In this document: positions 22,370 to 33,749 of the stretch, in pieces
Layout of the letters: the number at the start of each line of letters is the position of its first letter
How positions within the stretch are numbered: the first letter of the stretch is position 1
NCBI GenBank assembly: GCA_022494885.1
Contig: JAGVSM010002872.1
Location: 163,567 to 227,566, forward strand
Source: Micrasema longulum
Lineage: Eukaryota > Arthropoda > Insecta > Trichoptera > Brachycentridae
Direction: 5' to 3'
Length of the DNA stretch: 64,000 bases
Program-made: the position numbers and the translations under genes
The notes under the pieces: generated by a model
Told to the model about the DNA's origin: nothing
The model's database searches: none
The model's input: the letters and a program-made list of their open reading frames with translations, nothing else

Positions 22370-23000
22370 TGGCGAGATAAAAAACATCGATTTCAAACAT
22401 CGGTGTTGTTATAAAGTGAATGAATGAAGCCATCGCGCAAATCCCACCACGTACCAAATAGATAGAAAGCACAATAGGATACTGTTTTAAAACAGACAGA
22501 TTTTGGCGAACTCGTTTTCCACTTCCCGCCATTCGATGTGCAGTTCCTTTATTTATGTTCGACGAGTCTGTTCTGTCAAAATAAGCCTTTCATCCCAGTA
22601 TTAACTTCTTTCGGTAAAATGGGAATAAGGTTTCTCGGAAGACAGGGTCCTGGCTTAGGGTTTCCTTGTCTTCAGTAGTAGGATGCCCGGGTTTATTATG
22701 TTTGCTCTCGTCGCTGTCGGTAGAGATACACACGACATGTTTAGCTTGGTGTATTTTACTACCCAATATAATATTGTTCTTGATCGTTATGTGTCTACTG
22801 CCAATTTTATTAGACTCGACTTATATCCAAAATAATACAATGCACTTCAAACATGTCAATATTCGCGCTATCGACGTTTTATTTTAACGCGCTTGTGTTA
22901 CAACCATAGAATTATAATACATCGTGCTGTGTTTAAAAGTCCCCCTTCTATCCGCCATTCCGCCGGCGCGCATGCGTGAAATGGCCCCGTTATGTTGCCA
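22370..23000. promoter_or_regulatory. Higher-complexity region with NRF1/YY1-like sites
   Basis: 22380-22730 is complex and less AT-rich than its flanks. The longest open frame of the window (22532-22125 on the minus strand, 135 codons) overlaps it, but its sequence shows no family features. 22950-22985 has CCGCCATTCCGCCGGCGCGCA and GCGCATGCG, resembling YY1- and NRF1-type core-promoter sites. A promoter or conserved element is possible but unproven. Confidence 0.25.
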
Positions 23001-23297
23001 GACCATGAACAATATACACAAATATAAGATAATTTTATTTATAATTGTAAAAATACTTTATAGTTTTATTCCACTTTTATTAAAAAAAAATCACCAGTAA
23101 CCGAGTTTCATCGTGACCGACTGTCAGTAGAAAAACTTAATAAATAATTTTATATTATGTTTGTTATATTTTAAAACGAAAAATATTTTACCGACTGAAA
23201 GATAAAAAAAACAGGTACTTTTATTAGGTAAACGTAAAAAAATCATTAAATATTATTTTAGTAATTAAGTAAATTTATACCATGTTATATTACACTA

Positions 23298-23531
23298 AAG
23301 CTCGGGTTTCCTAGGACAGCGGTGCCCGTATTTTAACGGCCGTAATGAACATTAATGCGGTTGACAGCCGTCGTAACGGTGACTAGAGAGTGGTTTCCTA
23401 TAAAAATAGTGTTGATAACACCGTTAAAAAATAAAACCACTCTCTAGTCACCACTACGACGGCTGTCCACCGCATCACCGTTCACTACGGCCGTTAAGAT
23501 ACGGGCACCGCTGTCCTAGGAAACCCTAGCT
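23298..23531. mobile_element. Foldback MITE with about 99-bp arms
   Basis: The left arm (23298-23397) and right arm (23433-23531) are inverted copies with about 9 mismatches by eye, including GGGTTTCCTAGGACAGCGG and GTGACTAGAGAGTGG. The loop of about 35 bp contains its own small hairpin (GTGTT-GAT-AACAC). It is non-coding. The arms are much richer in GC than the flanks. The superfamily is not identified, and the target duplication is unclear. Confidence 0.85.
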
Positions 23532-23539
23532 TAAGGCTC

Positions 23540-24360
23540 ATTAATAGAAAGTCGGGTAAAAAAATCGACTACCCTGGCAATATCAAAAAAATTGTCTACG
23601 TAATTTTATTCAACAATCTGACAAATGGTAATTTTAAATCGAACTCTTAAATAGTATTTATTTTTTTATTTATTTACATACATAAGTTTATTGTACATTA
23701 TTTGAGACATGAGTCCTAACTCCATGGTACTAAAAGTCCTGTGTTGAGATAGGACTAGCAATTAGTTGTGACACAGACGCATGATTATATCACCACAAAT
23801 ATAGGATCAGAAACATAAACAATACATATATATATGGTACATCACATGTTACAATAGTAAACTCAAACATTCGGAAAATCATCGGAGTTTTCTACTCAAA
23901 TCCCTCCCACCAAGGAAAATCCAGTCCTTAACTACTTTCTTGAAAATGGTTTTTGTAAAAATAATTACTTGTGAGCTTCTTACACTTGGAATGTGATTCT
24001 ACCGTATTCCCTTTTGATCCCAGTAGTATTTTGACACTTGCAAACGACACAATACAGCATAATTGAATTTAAATGGGCAGTTGCGTACTAAGCGACGTCT
24101 GAAGAGTATCTAATGACCAGAATGTAAAACTACTCATTTGTGAGTAGTGTAGTCGGATTCACTTTGATACGCGTATGCGGTTTCTGGACTATTCTAATTC
24201 TATGGTTTTAATACCTTTACTGTGATAAAAAAAAAGTATATTTTTTGTATCCATTTTACTCCGATTCCAGGCGGATTAGGAATACGATCCCAAATCCTAG
24301 ACGAGCGTTTTCAACTCGATGACTACTCTCAGGTGTCCTGCAAAAGGTAGTCGAGTTGGG
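23540..24360. other. Non-coding stretch, little recognised
   Basis: The interval is AT-rich. Near 24300-24355, CAACTCGATGACTAC and GTAGTCGAGTTG form an inverted repeat with about a 20-bp loop, just upstream of a SINE. Nothing else is supported. Confidence 0.4.
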
Positions 24361-24364
24361 ATAA

Positions 24365-24620
24365 GTCGACCTCTTAGTGTATTTGCTTACCATCCTTGAG
24401 GTCCCGGGTTCGATTCCTGACAGAGTCAATGTGGAATACATGTTTTGATGATGCTTTAACATTGCAACATTTCACTGCCCCTGCACTGTTACCTGAAGCT
24501 TAACTTTGATCATCTTACCTTCCATGAAACAAAAATCATTTAAATAGGTGATTGGAGTGCCAATTCAGTTCCCTATGCACCACTGGGTGAGAATAAGGTA
24601 ACGATGACGATTATAAGTAT
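24365..24620 (+). mobile_element. tRNA-headed SINE, family 1, near full length
   Basis: The head is CGACCTCTTAGTGTATTTGC with B-box CCCGGGTTCGATTCC. The body contains CCTGAAGCTTAACTTTGATC, a gap with CATTTAAATAGGTGATTGG, and CTATGCACCACTGGGTGAG. The tail ends GATGACGATTATAAG. It is a diverged but complete family 1 copy. Confidence 0.75.
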
Positions 24621-24629
24621 ATACAATAT

Positions 24630-25420
24630 TTGTCACTCTTTGTTCATAAATTAGTATTAACCGCGTTGTTTTGAATTCTACCTCAAGCAGTTTCGAGGTT
24701 ATAACTTCATTATGAGGACTTTTTTATAAATTGAGTAAAATTTAGTTTGCAATTGACGATACTTAGTATAAGTTCTGTCGGTAAAAACAAATTGGCGTTT
24801 AACTTAAAATCATGGTAGTGTTTATATTCTAATTAAAAATACTACCATAATTTTGAGTAGAGAAACTTTATATCCGAAACAAAAATGACAATTACCATAA
24901 TCGGGAACATACCCATAATACCATTTTTTTTTAAACCCTTCAACGTTTTTCCAACGTTTTTATTTTATGGACCATTTTGGTTGCACCACACGTACTATGT
25001 ATATGTGTATTGCATATTTACTTGTAGGTTGTTATGTTAAATTTAATGTTACCTACTGAGCCCTGGAGGGATTGTTGTAATCATCTTACTGTGGCTACAA
25101 TCATTTTCTCCAGTTCAATAAGGACTGAACTTTCAACGAATGTGCATGTAATTCGATATTCCCAGCGTGATCGCTAACAATTTATCTTAGCTACCAATAA
25201 GTCATTCTAAGACATTCTGTCGTGTTATCGTGTGAATTTAAAATCAAGAAACCGACTAGTGCCGATCTGACTACTGACCACAGGATCTGATAAAACTTGC
25301 CGCAAGAGTGAAGTTCTAACATTGAGGTTGGAAGAAGCCCAGTACAAGGAAGGTGATTGCATTGATTGGTATTGGGGTTTAGTGGTAAAGTAAATAAAGA
25401 TAATATTATGAGTTTTTCGA
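24630..25420. other. Non-coding stretch, nothing recognised
   Basis: No transposon end, coding relic or array is supported. Confidence 0.45.
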
Positions 25421-25427
25421 AATGTTA

Positions 25428-25598
25428 GTAGACAAAAGACTGGATTTCACCCCTTAGGAAGTCATTAAGATTAACAAATGTTTTCTTTGTGGCTACTTTA
25501 CCCAGCCAATAACAGGTCATAAGCCCTGTAAATGCAAAGACTTCCATATTTCCTTCTCTAAAATGATCTCCATCCCTGTTGTAATATGTTAATCTAAA
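25428..25598. mobile_element. MITE-A copy joined to a LINE tail
   Basis: The left part carries the outer end (GACAAAAGACTGGATTTCACCCC), the middle GGTCATAAGCCCTGTAAATGC, and the right part AAATGATCTCCATCCCTGTTG. All belong to the dispersed MITE-A family in inverted orientation. The LINE relic begins within about 15 bp of its right end. Confidence 0.6.
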
Positions 25599-25607
25599 TA
25601 AAGATAA

Positions 25608-25985
25608 CACAAACCAACGACTGTGGAATAATCTACCCACTTATGTTAGAGACTTCTTTATTTACATTTAAGTCAAGATTAAAATGTCACTATCTAAATA
25701 TTTTAATTGTTCCTTTATCCTTCTTATTTTGTTTCCATCCCCTCTCCTCTCTTTATACTATAGTGTAATTTTTATTTATATTTTTATTTTTATTTTGTTA
25801 ATCTTTCTTTTTAATTTTTGTTTAAAATTGTAAGATTCAATATGTCCATGTATTTATAATTTTCTCAAACTGAACGGTTCGGGTAGGTAGGAAAAATTGC
25901 CTTCAGGCAATATGCCTGCCCTTATATGTATATATATTGTATATGTATATAAAGTGTCAAATAAATAAATAAAAATAAAACGCCG
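25608..25985 (+). pseudogene. LINE family L1x 3' end (last codons and 3' UTR)
   Basis: It begins in the C-terminal codons (RLWNNLPTYVRD), which also occur in the copy at 58430-59100, then the shared 3' UTR: AAGATTCAATATGTCCATG, TGAACGGTTCGGGTAGG, ATTGCCTTCAGGCAAT (the palindrome with one change) and an AAATAAATAAATAAAA tail. The copy is 5'-truncated. Confidence 0.85.
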
Positions 25986-25989
25986 AATT

Positions 25990-26500
25990 CTTCGAACCAG
26001 CTAAAAAAGCAATATAATATAAAGATACAATTAAACTAACTTAAAAGATTTAATTTGGAAATTAATTGTTCATAACTTGTTATGGTTAAAAGATTAAGTG
26101 TGAAATCATTTTTTTTAATAAATTTGTTATTTTGGTTCATGATGCACACCCCTTATTAATAATTAAATTTTAACTTTTAAAGAGGAAAAAGTAAACAATT
26201 TAATTTACTTAGATATTAGTAATGGTTTTAGATTTCAAACACATGAAGGATTAATTTTGATACAAAATTAATTTGTGAAAAGCGTATAGTTCTATTTATG
26301 TGCCGGTTTCAGTTCTATGTAATGTTCATTCATGAGTTGACATTACGGATTAAATGACGACTCTAATCTTGTATACATGTACATGTAGGTATATTCAGTC
26401 TAAATTGCTTAGAGCACGCGGCGTTCAGAATCTGTCGCTTATGAAATGAGCTCAACATTAATCACAGTGACTTCATCAATCATAAAGTCCAAATTATGTC
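25990..26500. other. AT-rich non-coding stretch, nothing recognised
   Basis: No feature can be supported. Confidence 0.5.
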
Positions 26501-26504
26501 GAGT

Positions 26505-26745
26505 AACTAGTTAGCTGTGTACGGACTCCTGACCAGATTAGCTGTCGGACTTGGCTTCAACAGGTGCCTCCTTATCTCTTCTTCCATTACTGGTGAGTCG
26601 GAATAATGTTTTCCTGCACGCGATGCCCCTCCCGCCATTACCGTCCCTTCCCGGATAAATTCCAGGCCTTTATGCCGATGGAAAATTAAGGCGCTACCCC
26701 TAATTTGTAACGGTGTAATGCCAGAAGAAATTTCACACACTAGGT
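26505..26745. other. Higher-complexity island, possible conserved element
   Basis: The block has balanced composition (GCACGCGATGCCCCTCCCGCC, CTTTATGCCGATGG, AATTAAGGCGCTACCCC) and sharp AT-rich borders. A 77-codon minus-strand open frame covers it but has no recognisable features. A regulatory role is an inference. Confidence 0.25.
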
Positions 26746-27047
26746 TTGTACCTAATTAAATTTTGGATTTATTTTGGTTAAGTACTTTATTAATTAATTT
26801 GTTAATATTCTAGCTACACAACGTTCAACGAATTTTCCTTCCTTATCTTAAATTCAAAATGATTTTGTAAAATTTTATTATTGATCTTGCAGGTGTCGTT
26901 ACTGATTTTGTTACATAATATGAATTTTGCGTGTAATAATCTAAACAAGATATTTATTAAATGCGAAAAAACTATGAAACTTCCCATGTAAGGGGGCCGC
27001 GTAGCAATGCTCGGGCTCGGGGGGTCGCCGGCTAAGCTAGGCGGCAT

Positions 27048-27391
27048 ATATAACTCAGTCGGAAACGATCATCTTAGCTCTGAGCACCCACTTGAATGTT
27101 CTTAAAGAACAGTGTTTTTCAACGTTTCTGAATACGCGAACCCCTAACAAGTAAAAAAAATAGCTGGCGCCTTCCCAGGAACGAATTTTGCCACAGTCAC
27201 GAGCAGTGCAAAAATATTATATTAAGGTCCACTAGAGGGGAGTTTATCGCCAGATTTTTAGAGATCGGAAGCCACGAATTTTTGTACTTGTAAGGGGCTC
27301 GTGTATTTAAAAACTTTGAAAAAACATCGTTCAATAAGAACATTTAAGTGGGTGCTAGAGCTTAGATGATCGATTTCCGACTGAGTTATAT
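27048..27391. mobile_element. Hairpin-type MITE interrupted at its apex
   Basis: The arms ATATAACTCAGTCGGAAA... (27048-27103) and its inverted copy (27336-27391) pair over about 55 bp with few mismatches, ending at GTTCTT/AAGAAC. Without the 220-bp insertion the two arms would meet with almost no loop, so the original element was a near-perfect palindrome of about 116 bp. Its TA-containing borders would fit a TA-targeting family. Confidence 0.8.
27110..27329. mobile_element. hAT-like MITE nested in the hairpin apex
   Basis: The ends are CAGTGTTTTTCAACG and, inverted, CGATGTTTTTTCAAAG. Similarity between arms continues for about 60 bp (ACGAACCCCTAACAAGTA versus ACGAGCCCCTTACAAGTA). The flanks are TTAAAGAA and TTCAATAA, an 8-bp target duplication with 6 matches. 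CAGTG...TTTCAAC ends and 8-bp duplications are typical of the hAT superfamily. Confidence 0.75.
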
Positions 27392-27399
27392 TCCGACCA

Positions 27400-28880
27400 T
27401 GATATTTAATTGATGTAATCCCAAGAGGGTATTACATAATAATAGACGCAAGACTAATTCATTTGTTCAGTTTGACTTATTTAGATTACTTAACAATCCG
27501 TAAAGGAACTATACCAAATATGGAATACCAAAAGAAAATTTTATTTTAAAAGTATAAAAAGCAGCCGTACTCGTTAAAGAGCTAAAAAATACATCTAACT
27601 TAATTAAACGACACAAAAACAAAACTTTTCTCGTTATGTAGTTTATACAGAATTCAAGAAAACACCACATTAAAAGGAAGAGTACTAAATATGGATTATG
27701 GTATTACATATAAAGATCATCAAATAAAATTTTACATAAACTAACTGAGATGGATATGTTCTCATTATCACTATGGCAGCATCATATGCATGTCATGTGA
27801 TGGTAATGACCTTATATCCCTTAGTATATTCACTACTTGTTTTATTCTTAAAAGCGTTTTTTTATAAGTATTTTCTCTGCTTGTGTAAGAAAATAATTTA
27901 GGCGTATATGTTGTTGTTGTATATTTAGTTATAAAAGTGCTAAACTTTCTTTGTTTCTTTGTTTTTCTCAATATGTGTTATTTTCTAAATGCTAATATTA
28001 TTTATGTCCCGAATTGAGTTGTTGTAACTCCTGGGAATGTAATTCAACGTATTAAACTTGTAAACTGCTTTGTGTTATATGATTTATAAATAAAAAAATA
28101 TCCGAAAATTCACTATTGGTGACAAGCAATACACTGGAACCACTTATCGCCTTTAGTATCATTGCTATAAAAGCCATTACAGTATTCACATTCTGAATCA
28201 GCTTTTGTTGCATCTGAGTTTTATAAAAAAACCTAATTTTTTTTCTATATGAGCCATTTTCTCTTTTTATGAGGAAAACCTGAAATTAAAAAAATATATT
28301 GTTGTATAAGATACAACAGATTCCTAATATGGAATTTTTTATATACACCACGGTACACCAAGGTACATTACACCACAAAACAAAAACATAAAAAAACAAA
28401 AAATAATCCACTACGCTGAATAAATCGAACTTTACGATAACTCAATAGGTCCTTTGACGGTAAAATTGAGTCAAAACATGCTAGATTTTACTACAAAAGT
28501 TGAAAAATACAAAAAAAGTGCTCTTATTTTAATATTGAATGGTAAAGAGTGATTTTTTTCTGATTTCCTGTCGACATTCGATTCACTCGACTTGCAGATG
28601 CGAACTGACCACAGATAGGGCTCGGGGAGAGCAATGAGTGTCAGTGTTGACAAAATGTCTATGTTACTTATTTCAATGAATATTGTGTTGGTCCATATTA
28701 GAGATGTATTTAATATTTGGTACACTATCTCGAATATTAATGATTTCAATGCATTTTCCGTTCTTTTTTTATGATTTATATGTCTTTCTCCCATATAACA
28801 CTTTCTATTCACAAAAATCATCAAAGCGTAGATAAATAATAAACGAAATGTATAACTATTTGGTCACCTTACTGTATATA
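27400..28880. other. AT-rich non-coding stretch
   Basis: No transposon relic is recognised. 28471-28824 on the minus strand is open for 117 codons but without family features. 28560-28640 is a small more complex patch. Confidence 0.45.
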
Positions 28881-28888
28881 TTAGTATT

Positions 28889-29480
28889 AATAGACTAAAA
28901 AGGGTCCAGCAATTTTTTAAGCAGGTTGACTACCGGTTAAGCATTAATTTTTGTAATCATGCTGAAAGTATGCAGTACCATGGAATAAACTCTCTTAAAA
29001 GTCGAATAATAATGTTAGACCAGTTATTTTTATTCAAATTAATAAACAATAAAATTGATTTTCCAAACCTACTTAAAAGACTTCCATTCCGTGTGCCATC
29101 TAGACCGACAAGACAAAATCTTCTGTTTTACACTGAAAACGCGTCAAAAACTATTTTAAACAATCTACAATACCTAGAATATGCGACCAATATAACAATA
29201 TAATTACCGATGCTGATATTTTTTGTGACAATGTATGTAAATTTAGGTCAAATATTATAGAAATTTTGAGAGAAGCAGATATTTAACTTTGTTATTATTA
29301 TTATATACATATTTTTTAATTTCGTTTTTTTTACATTTATTATATTGAACATAATTTTAATTATTGTATTAAGTGTAAACAATTTTTCTGGTGTGTGCAT
29401 GAGTTTCTTACACTAATATACAAAGAAATCGGCAATATGTGTACATACTGTTTGTTTACCTAATAAAATAAATAAAAAAA
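28889..29480 (+). pseudogene. LINE C-terminal relic with tail
   Basis: RLKRVQQFFKQVDYRLS (about 28890-28940) is followed by ESMQYHGINSLKSRIIMLDQ, LFLFKLINNKIDFPNLL and LPFRVPSRPTRQNLLFY, then a frameshift and KFRSNIIEILREADI before a stop near 29286. This order (LE.VQ..F; L..RR...L..LFK; F..P....R) matches Jockey/CR1-type RT C-termini. The 3' part ends in AATAAAATAAATAAAAAAAT-like sequence at about 29462-29482. The RT catalytic core is missing. Confidence 0.8.
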
Positions 29481-29484
29481 TAGT

Positions 29485-30060
29485 TAAAAAGGAAAATAAA
29501 CAACCCGCACTGTTTAACAAGTAAAATGCGAAAGTACTGATTTTTTTGGTTTAATTTTTAATTAACAATTATATGTTATTAATAATAAGATAATTCCTGT
29601 TCAAGATTTATTAGCTTCAGTTCTAAAAACAACAGAAAAAAAAAATAATTAGCCTTTTCAAATGATCAACTAATGAAAATGAATCATAAAAGACCTTACA
29701 AGAGATTATGTGGTTCATAACTGGTGGTTTAAGAGCCTGTGTATTTATTTATTTAATTTGTTGATTTAAAAAATAGGGTTTGTATTTTTTTGGCTCTTAA
29801 CAGAGAAAAAACACTGTTCCCTCACGCAATAAATCATTATGAAAATTTAAATAATAAGAAAGTCAAAATAATAATGAATAAATAAAGTTAACGTTACAAT
29901 TGATTCCAAAGATAGCACTTACGTTTTAAAACAGTCTGGTCTTCATTTTAACCATTTACCGACACAAATATCATGTATTGAGTGCCATATATCACATAAA
30001 CCTATATCTTTTCAAAGAAAAAACGCATTTTTTTTTGTAAAATAAATAAATGTCTTAGCA
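29485..30060. other. AT-rich non-coding stretch, nothing recognised
   Basis: No feature can be supported. Confidence 0.5.
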
Positions 30061-30149
30061 CTTACGTTGTAAGATGAAGCATATTTTTATCTTAATTTAC
30101 CTTTAGTATTTTTGATTACTCTAAATTTATATAGGGATATCATCAGCAT

Positions 30150-30660
30150 CAAACGTTTATCCGTATACGGTGGTATATGGCAGGTATTTCCACATGACCT
30201 GTTATTGGCTGGTGTAAGTGGCCATTTTACACATTGTGTAAAATTGACAATTTTTCTTATGTTTGAACACCCATATTTCTTCAAATCTTCTATCTGTTGA
30301 TTTTACTGAAGTTAAAGAGCTGAAACGTTTATTGTTGTAAAGAGATTCATCTGATATAATTATTTCAAATACAAGGCAACGTCTGAAAACAATTTACCAA
30401 TTTTTAAACTTCTTCTTGAACCAGTCGACCTCATTACAATATTTTGAGTTTGTCCAAATGTTTGTACACAAATGACTGGATTTCACCCTCTAAGGAGATT
30501 TAAGATTAACAAATTACAACAGGGATGGAGAGCATTTTTGACAAGAGATTATGTTATGCCTTAACTTACATATTAAATTCTCTAAACTATTCTGCATTCC
30601 TGTTACATAGAGGGTAAAATTCAGTCTTTTGTCTACAAACATTTGGGCACTGTATTGTTC
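30150..30660. mobile_element. MITE-A copy, long form
   Basis: It carries ACATGACCTGTTATTGGCTG, AAGTGGCCATTTTACACA, GAAGTTAAAGAGCTGAAACG, GGCAACGTCTGAAAACAATT and TTGTCCAAATGTTTG, blocks also found in order at 38060-38480. The right end (TTTTGTCTACAAACATTTGG) is an inverted copy of the outer segment at 30450-30470. It is non-coding. Confidence 0.6.
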
Positions 30661-30675
30661 AATATCCAATGTTCT

Positions 30676-30740
30676 GAAGAGTTTTAAGTGATTTTCTCTT
30701 CACTAGAGCAAGTACTGAGATTTTCCTGGTGGTCCATTAA
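30676..30740. repeat. Dispersed short repeat, copy 1
   Basis: GTTTTAAGTGATTTTCTC followed by CACTAGAGCAAGTACTGAGA recurs at 47115-47160 with similar length and spacing. The origin is not identified. Confidence 0.45.
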
Positions 30741-30935
30741 ATATATTTTTTTAAATATTTTTCCTTATCCCTTCACTTAAAGATAAGAAAAAGCTAATTA
30801 AAAAACCGAAAAATTAATTTTTAATTAAATATATAGATACCTTTTATATTATAAGCAAGGTCAATAATAATGCGTAACCCATAAAAAAAATCCAATAGAA
30901 TGAAGCGTATATAAATAATATTTTATCAGTAAGGT

Positions 30936-31150
30936 TGGGTGATCAGTCTTACGCTTCAGGACTGGCACCTAAACCTGACCTCAAGCATGCTAGACAAATT
31001 TACTACCTTACGAGGTGGACATTTTTTCACTCGAATTTCTTTTTCAGAATCTTTACCATTTGAGTCTAAAACACTCGTCCAGGATTCAGGTTCTATTTCA
31101 CACACAAAACTGTATTATTCTACACAGGACACCGTCAATTTAAGGAGAAA
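30936..31150 (-). mobile_element. SINE family 1/5 mosaic
   Basis: TGATCAGTCTTACGCTTCAG is the inverted family 1 body. It runs into a diverged head (CCTCAAGCATGCTAGACAAA, TTACGAGGTGGACAT), and then into the block with CACTCGTCCAGGATTCAGG that also occurs at 41460-41560 and 53510-53600. It may reflect two adjacent or recombined SINEs. Confidence 0.4.
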
Positions 31151-31159
31151 GTACATTCA

Positions 31160-31870
31160 AATATGCATGGTTCCAATGTTTATTTTATTAAAATTTTAGA
31201 TCAAATCATATACCTTAATATGTTGCATGGTTTAGTTACATACTTTTTAATACGAAATATTTTGGTGTTTTTAAAATAATTGAAGTACGATTATTTTATG
31301 TTCTTTTTTTTCAGCTTTATTCAAATACATAAACGTTTTTTGCATGTGAAAATATGATAATATGAATAATAGCTTTTGCGAATTATTTCTGTTATCAAAA
31401 CAATGGTTTCTGCCGTACTTAAAAAATATTTTTTTATGTAAATTTGAGTTTCACAATGGTTATTGATCAATGAATAAGCGTATAAATATACTCTGTAGTA
31501 ATTTCATATTATTTTAGCGCAAAACGGACGGACTTATTTTAAATCCCCTTCCTCAAGATCAAAAGCATTCGAAATTAGGTGTACTAAATTTGAGTCCAAA
31601 AATGTATTTGTATTTCCGGTGGCGAGATTTATTTAGAAGGGAAGTCATTATTATTTAATACCATCAAATTTGATACAATTAACACTGTTAGTTGTAACAA
31701 AATTAAATAAAAAATACTACCAAGTATTTTTCAGTGATGTTTTTGTTCTGTTTATTATATATGTTGAAATTTACCAAAATTTTGTAAAATATTCGTCTCT
31801 CAACACATGACTTTGGTTCCATGGAGCTGGGATTTGCGTCTCAGTAAATGTTACAAAAATATAATATCTT
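31160..31870. other. AT-rich non-coding stretch, nothing recognised
   Basis: No feature can be supported. Confidence 0.5.
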
Positions 31871-31879
31871 ATTTTTTTG

Positions 31880-32092
31880 CAACAGAGAGAAAACATTTTT
31901 GAGAAGAGAATGTGAAGTCTAGGCATTTACAGGGCTTATGACCTGTCGTTGACTGGTTTAACTGGCCACTTTACACACTGAGTAATATTCATCATTCCGC
32001 CTATGTTTCATCATCCACATTTCCTAAACTCTGCAGTTTCCAACCGGTCTGCAATCATTTGGACATACTCAAAACATTGTTGAAAACATAAT
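31880..32092 (+). mobile_element. MITE-A copy
   Basis: GCAACAGAGAGAAAACATTT, GGGCTTATGACCTGTC, TGGCCACTTTACACAC and the far-end blocks TCATTTGGACATACTC all occur in the family order. Confidence 0.65.
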
Positions 32093-32099
32093 ATGACTA

Positions 32100-33045
32100 A
32101 AATAAATCAATAAAATAAAAGTTTAACTGTGACGGAAGGTTTAGGTAAATAATATTTGATTATGCCTACGTGTCTAGACATAATCCTTCTAGATCTGAAG
32201 CTAGTACAGATTAATATTTTTTATGAAATCTAAAAATCCGTTTTGTTGATTAAATAGACATTTGATTTAATAGCATAATTATACATTTTTACAATTTAAA
32301 AAAAATTTCACTTGTTATATTTTTACTAAAACTAAAATCCCACCAAGCCACTTTTTGTAGCTTGTTGGTGAAGATTATATTTATACTGACTTAATAATAT
32401 TATTTACATTTATAAAAACAATGAATTACATATAAAAATTAACAGCCGGAAAGATCAGAATAAACATGTTTATACAAATAATAATATATAAATTTATTTT
32501 TTAAATACAAGAAAATACATGAAAAAATAAAATATTTATACCTGAACTACTATTCATATATAAACTCTTGATCGAGTAGCCACTCTCTTATTTTGCTCTT
32601 CTTTGTGTTATGACATTTTACTTATTTTTGTTTGGAATTTGTATGCACTATTTTTTCGGATTATACGCCTAAAATTTTAAAGGCTTCTTTCTCATCATCA
32701 GAATGTCAGAATCAAAGATATCTACTCAAACATGGTAAGCGAATGCTATTTCTTTTCTTAGGACTGTTACTCGAAAAAAGTCGAAAACTGTCGTCTAAAA
32801 TTATAGTTTCACTTAGAGCTGTATTTTTCATTAGATCAGAAATGAAAGAACAATATCCATATCATATCTTCACGTCTATATATATTTAAACATTCGTATT
32901 TAAAAAAATCTTCGATACGAAAGTCATAAAAAATGGAAAATAAAGGACAACGAATATTACGTTTGATACAAAACATGCAAAAACATCTAGATACATCTTT
33001 CCATATCCTAAGCGTATCTTAATCATATCCGTCGCGTTGAAGGTA
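32100..33045. other. AT-rich non-coding stretch
   Basis: It contains an 85-codon open frame (32632-32889) with no recognisable motif. Nothing else is supported. Confidence 0.45.
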
Positions 33046-33049
33046 AGAC

Positions 33050-33200
33050 GATCTGTCTTACGCTTCAGGGACCAGTCCAGGGACTATGAAATTTTCTAAT
33101 ATGAAAACACACCTCTTAAAAAATATTTTATATTAACCATGTCGGGAATCAAACCCGAGACCTCTTGAATGGTAGGCAAACGCGCTGATCTTTACAAACA
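33050..33200 (-). mobile_element. SINE family 1, minus-strand copy (head and proximal body)
   Basis: Inverted B-box GGGAATCAAACCCGAGACC and inverted A-box region AACGCGCTGA, with body block GTCTTACGCTTCAGGGACC. The distal tail is missing. Confidence 0.75.
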
Positions 33201-33486
33201 AACATTTAGATTAGTTGTGGTAAAATGTTTTAAAGTGCATAATGAGTCAATCGGAGAATTTTGTACAAATATATTAAAAAAATATCCACATAAATATATA
33301 AATATAAATGTTACAAGAAATCAAAGGAAAATAAAACAAATGATAGTTTTACCTTAAAATTTTTATTTCTTTCATGTCTGAATATCTAATTATTGTTTGT
33401 TTTTATTTTTGAAATACCATTAATTTGTTGGTATTTTTATTAATAAAAAAAATAGGTGCATACACCTCAATTTATTTTTTGTATAT

Positions 33487-33745
33487 ATCGCTGCCCAGTT
33501 CTTGTATGTTCAATAGACCATTTTTAGAAAATTAAGTTATGAATACCAATATGTTAATTATCATATTACGCGTCCATGTAGCTAAAGAATTATTATTTTT
33601 TCCGTTAGTAAAAAGTATTTTCAGCATTTTTTGAGTGCCAATCTCCACTCACTTATGTTACTTATTTGACTTTGAAAATAAATAAAATGTCTTTTGTAAA
33701 ATTTGCAAAACAGTCTATTGAACGAACAAAAACTAGGTCCGCGAT
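33487..33745. mobile_element. MITE-B copy 2 (about 259 bp)
   Basis: It starts ATCGCTGCCCAGTTCTTGTA and ends AAAAACTAGGTCCGCGAT, with inverted repeats of about 33 bp around TATGTTCAATAGAC/GTCTATTGAACGA. The interior is collinear with 8934-9184. TAT/ATA flanks would fit a TA-type target. Confidence 0.7.
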
Positions 33746-33749
33746 ATGC

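Noticed and set aside
22125..22532. Longest open frame in the window (135 codons, minus strand)
   Set aside because: There are no recognisable motifs, the composition follows the DNA, and no splice or start context supports it. Such a length is expected by chance in 64 kb.
28471..28824. 117-codon minus-strand open frame
   Set aside because: No conserved motif or repeat relation; AT-driven amino acid composition.
33050..33200. Functional tRNA gene
   Set aside because: A/B boxes are present, but no acceptor stem or full cloverleaf; the same head occurs many times attached to one body, so it is a SINE.
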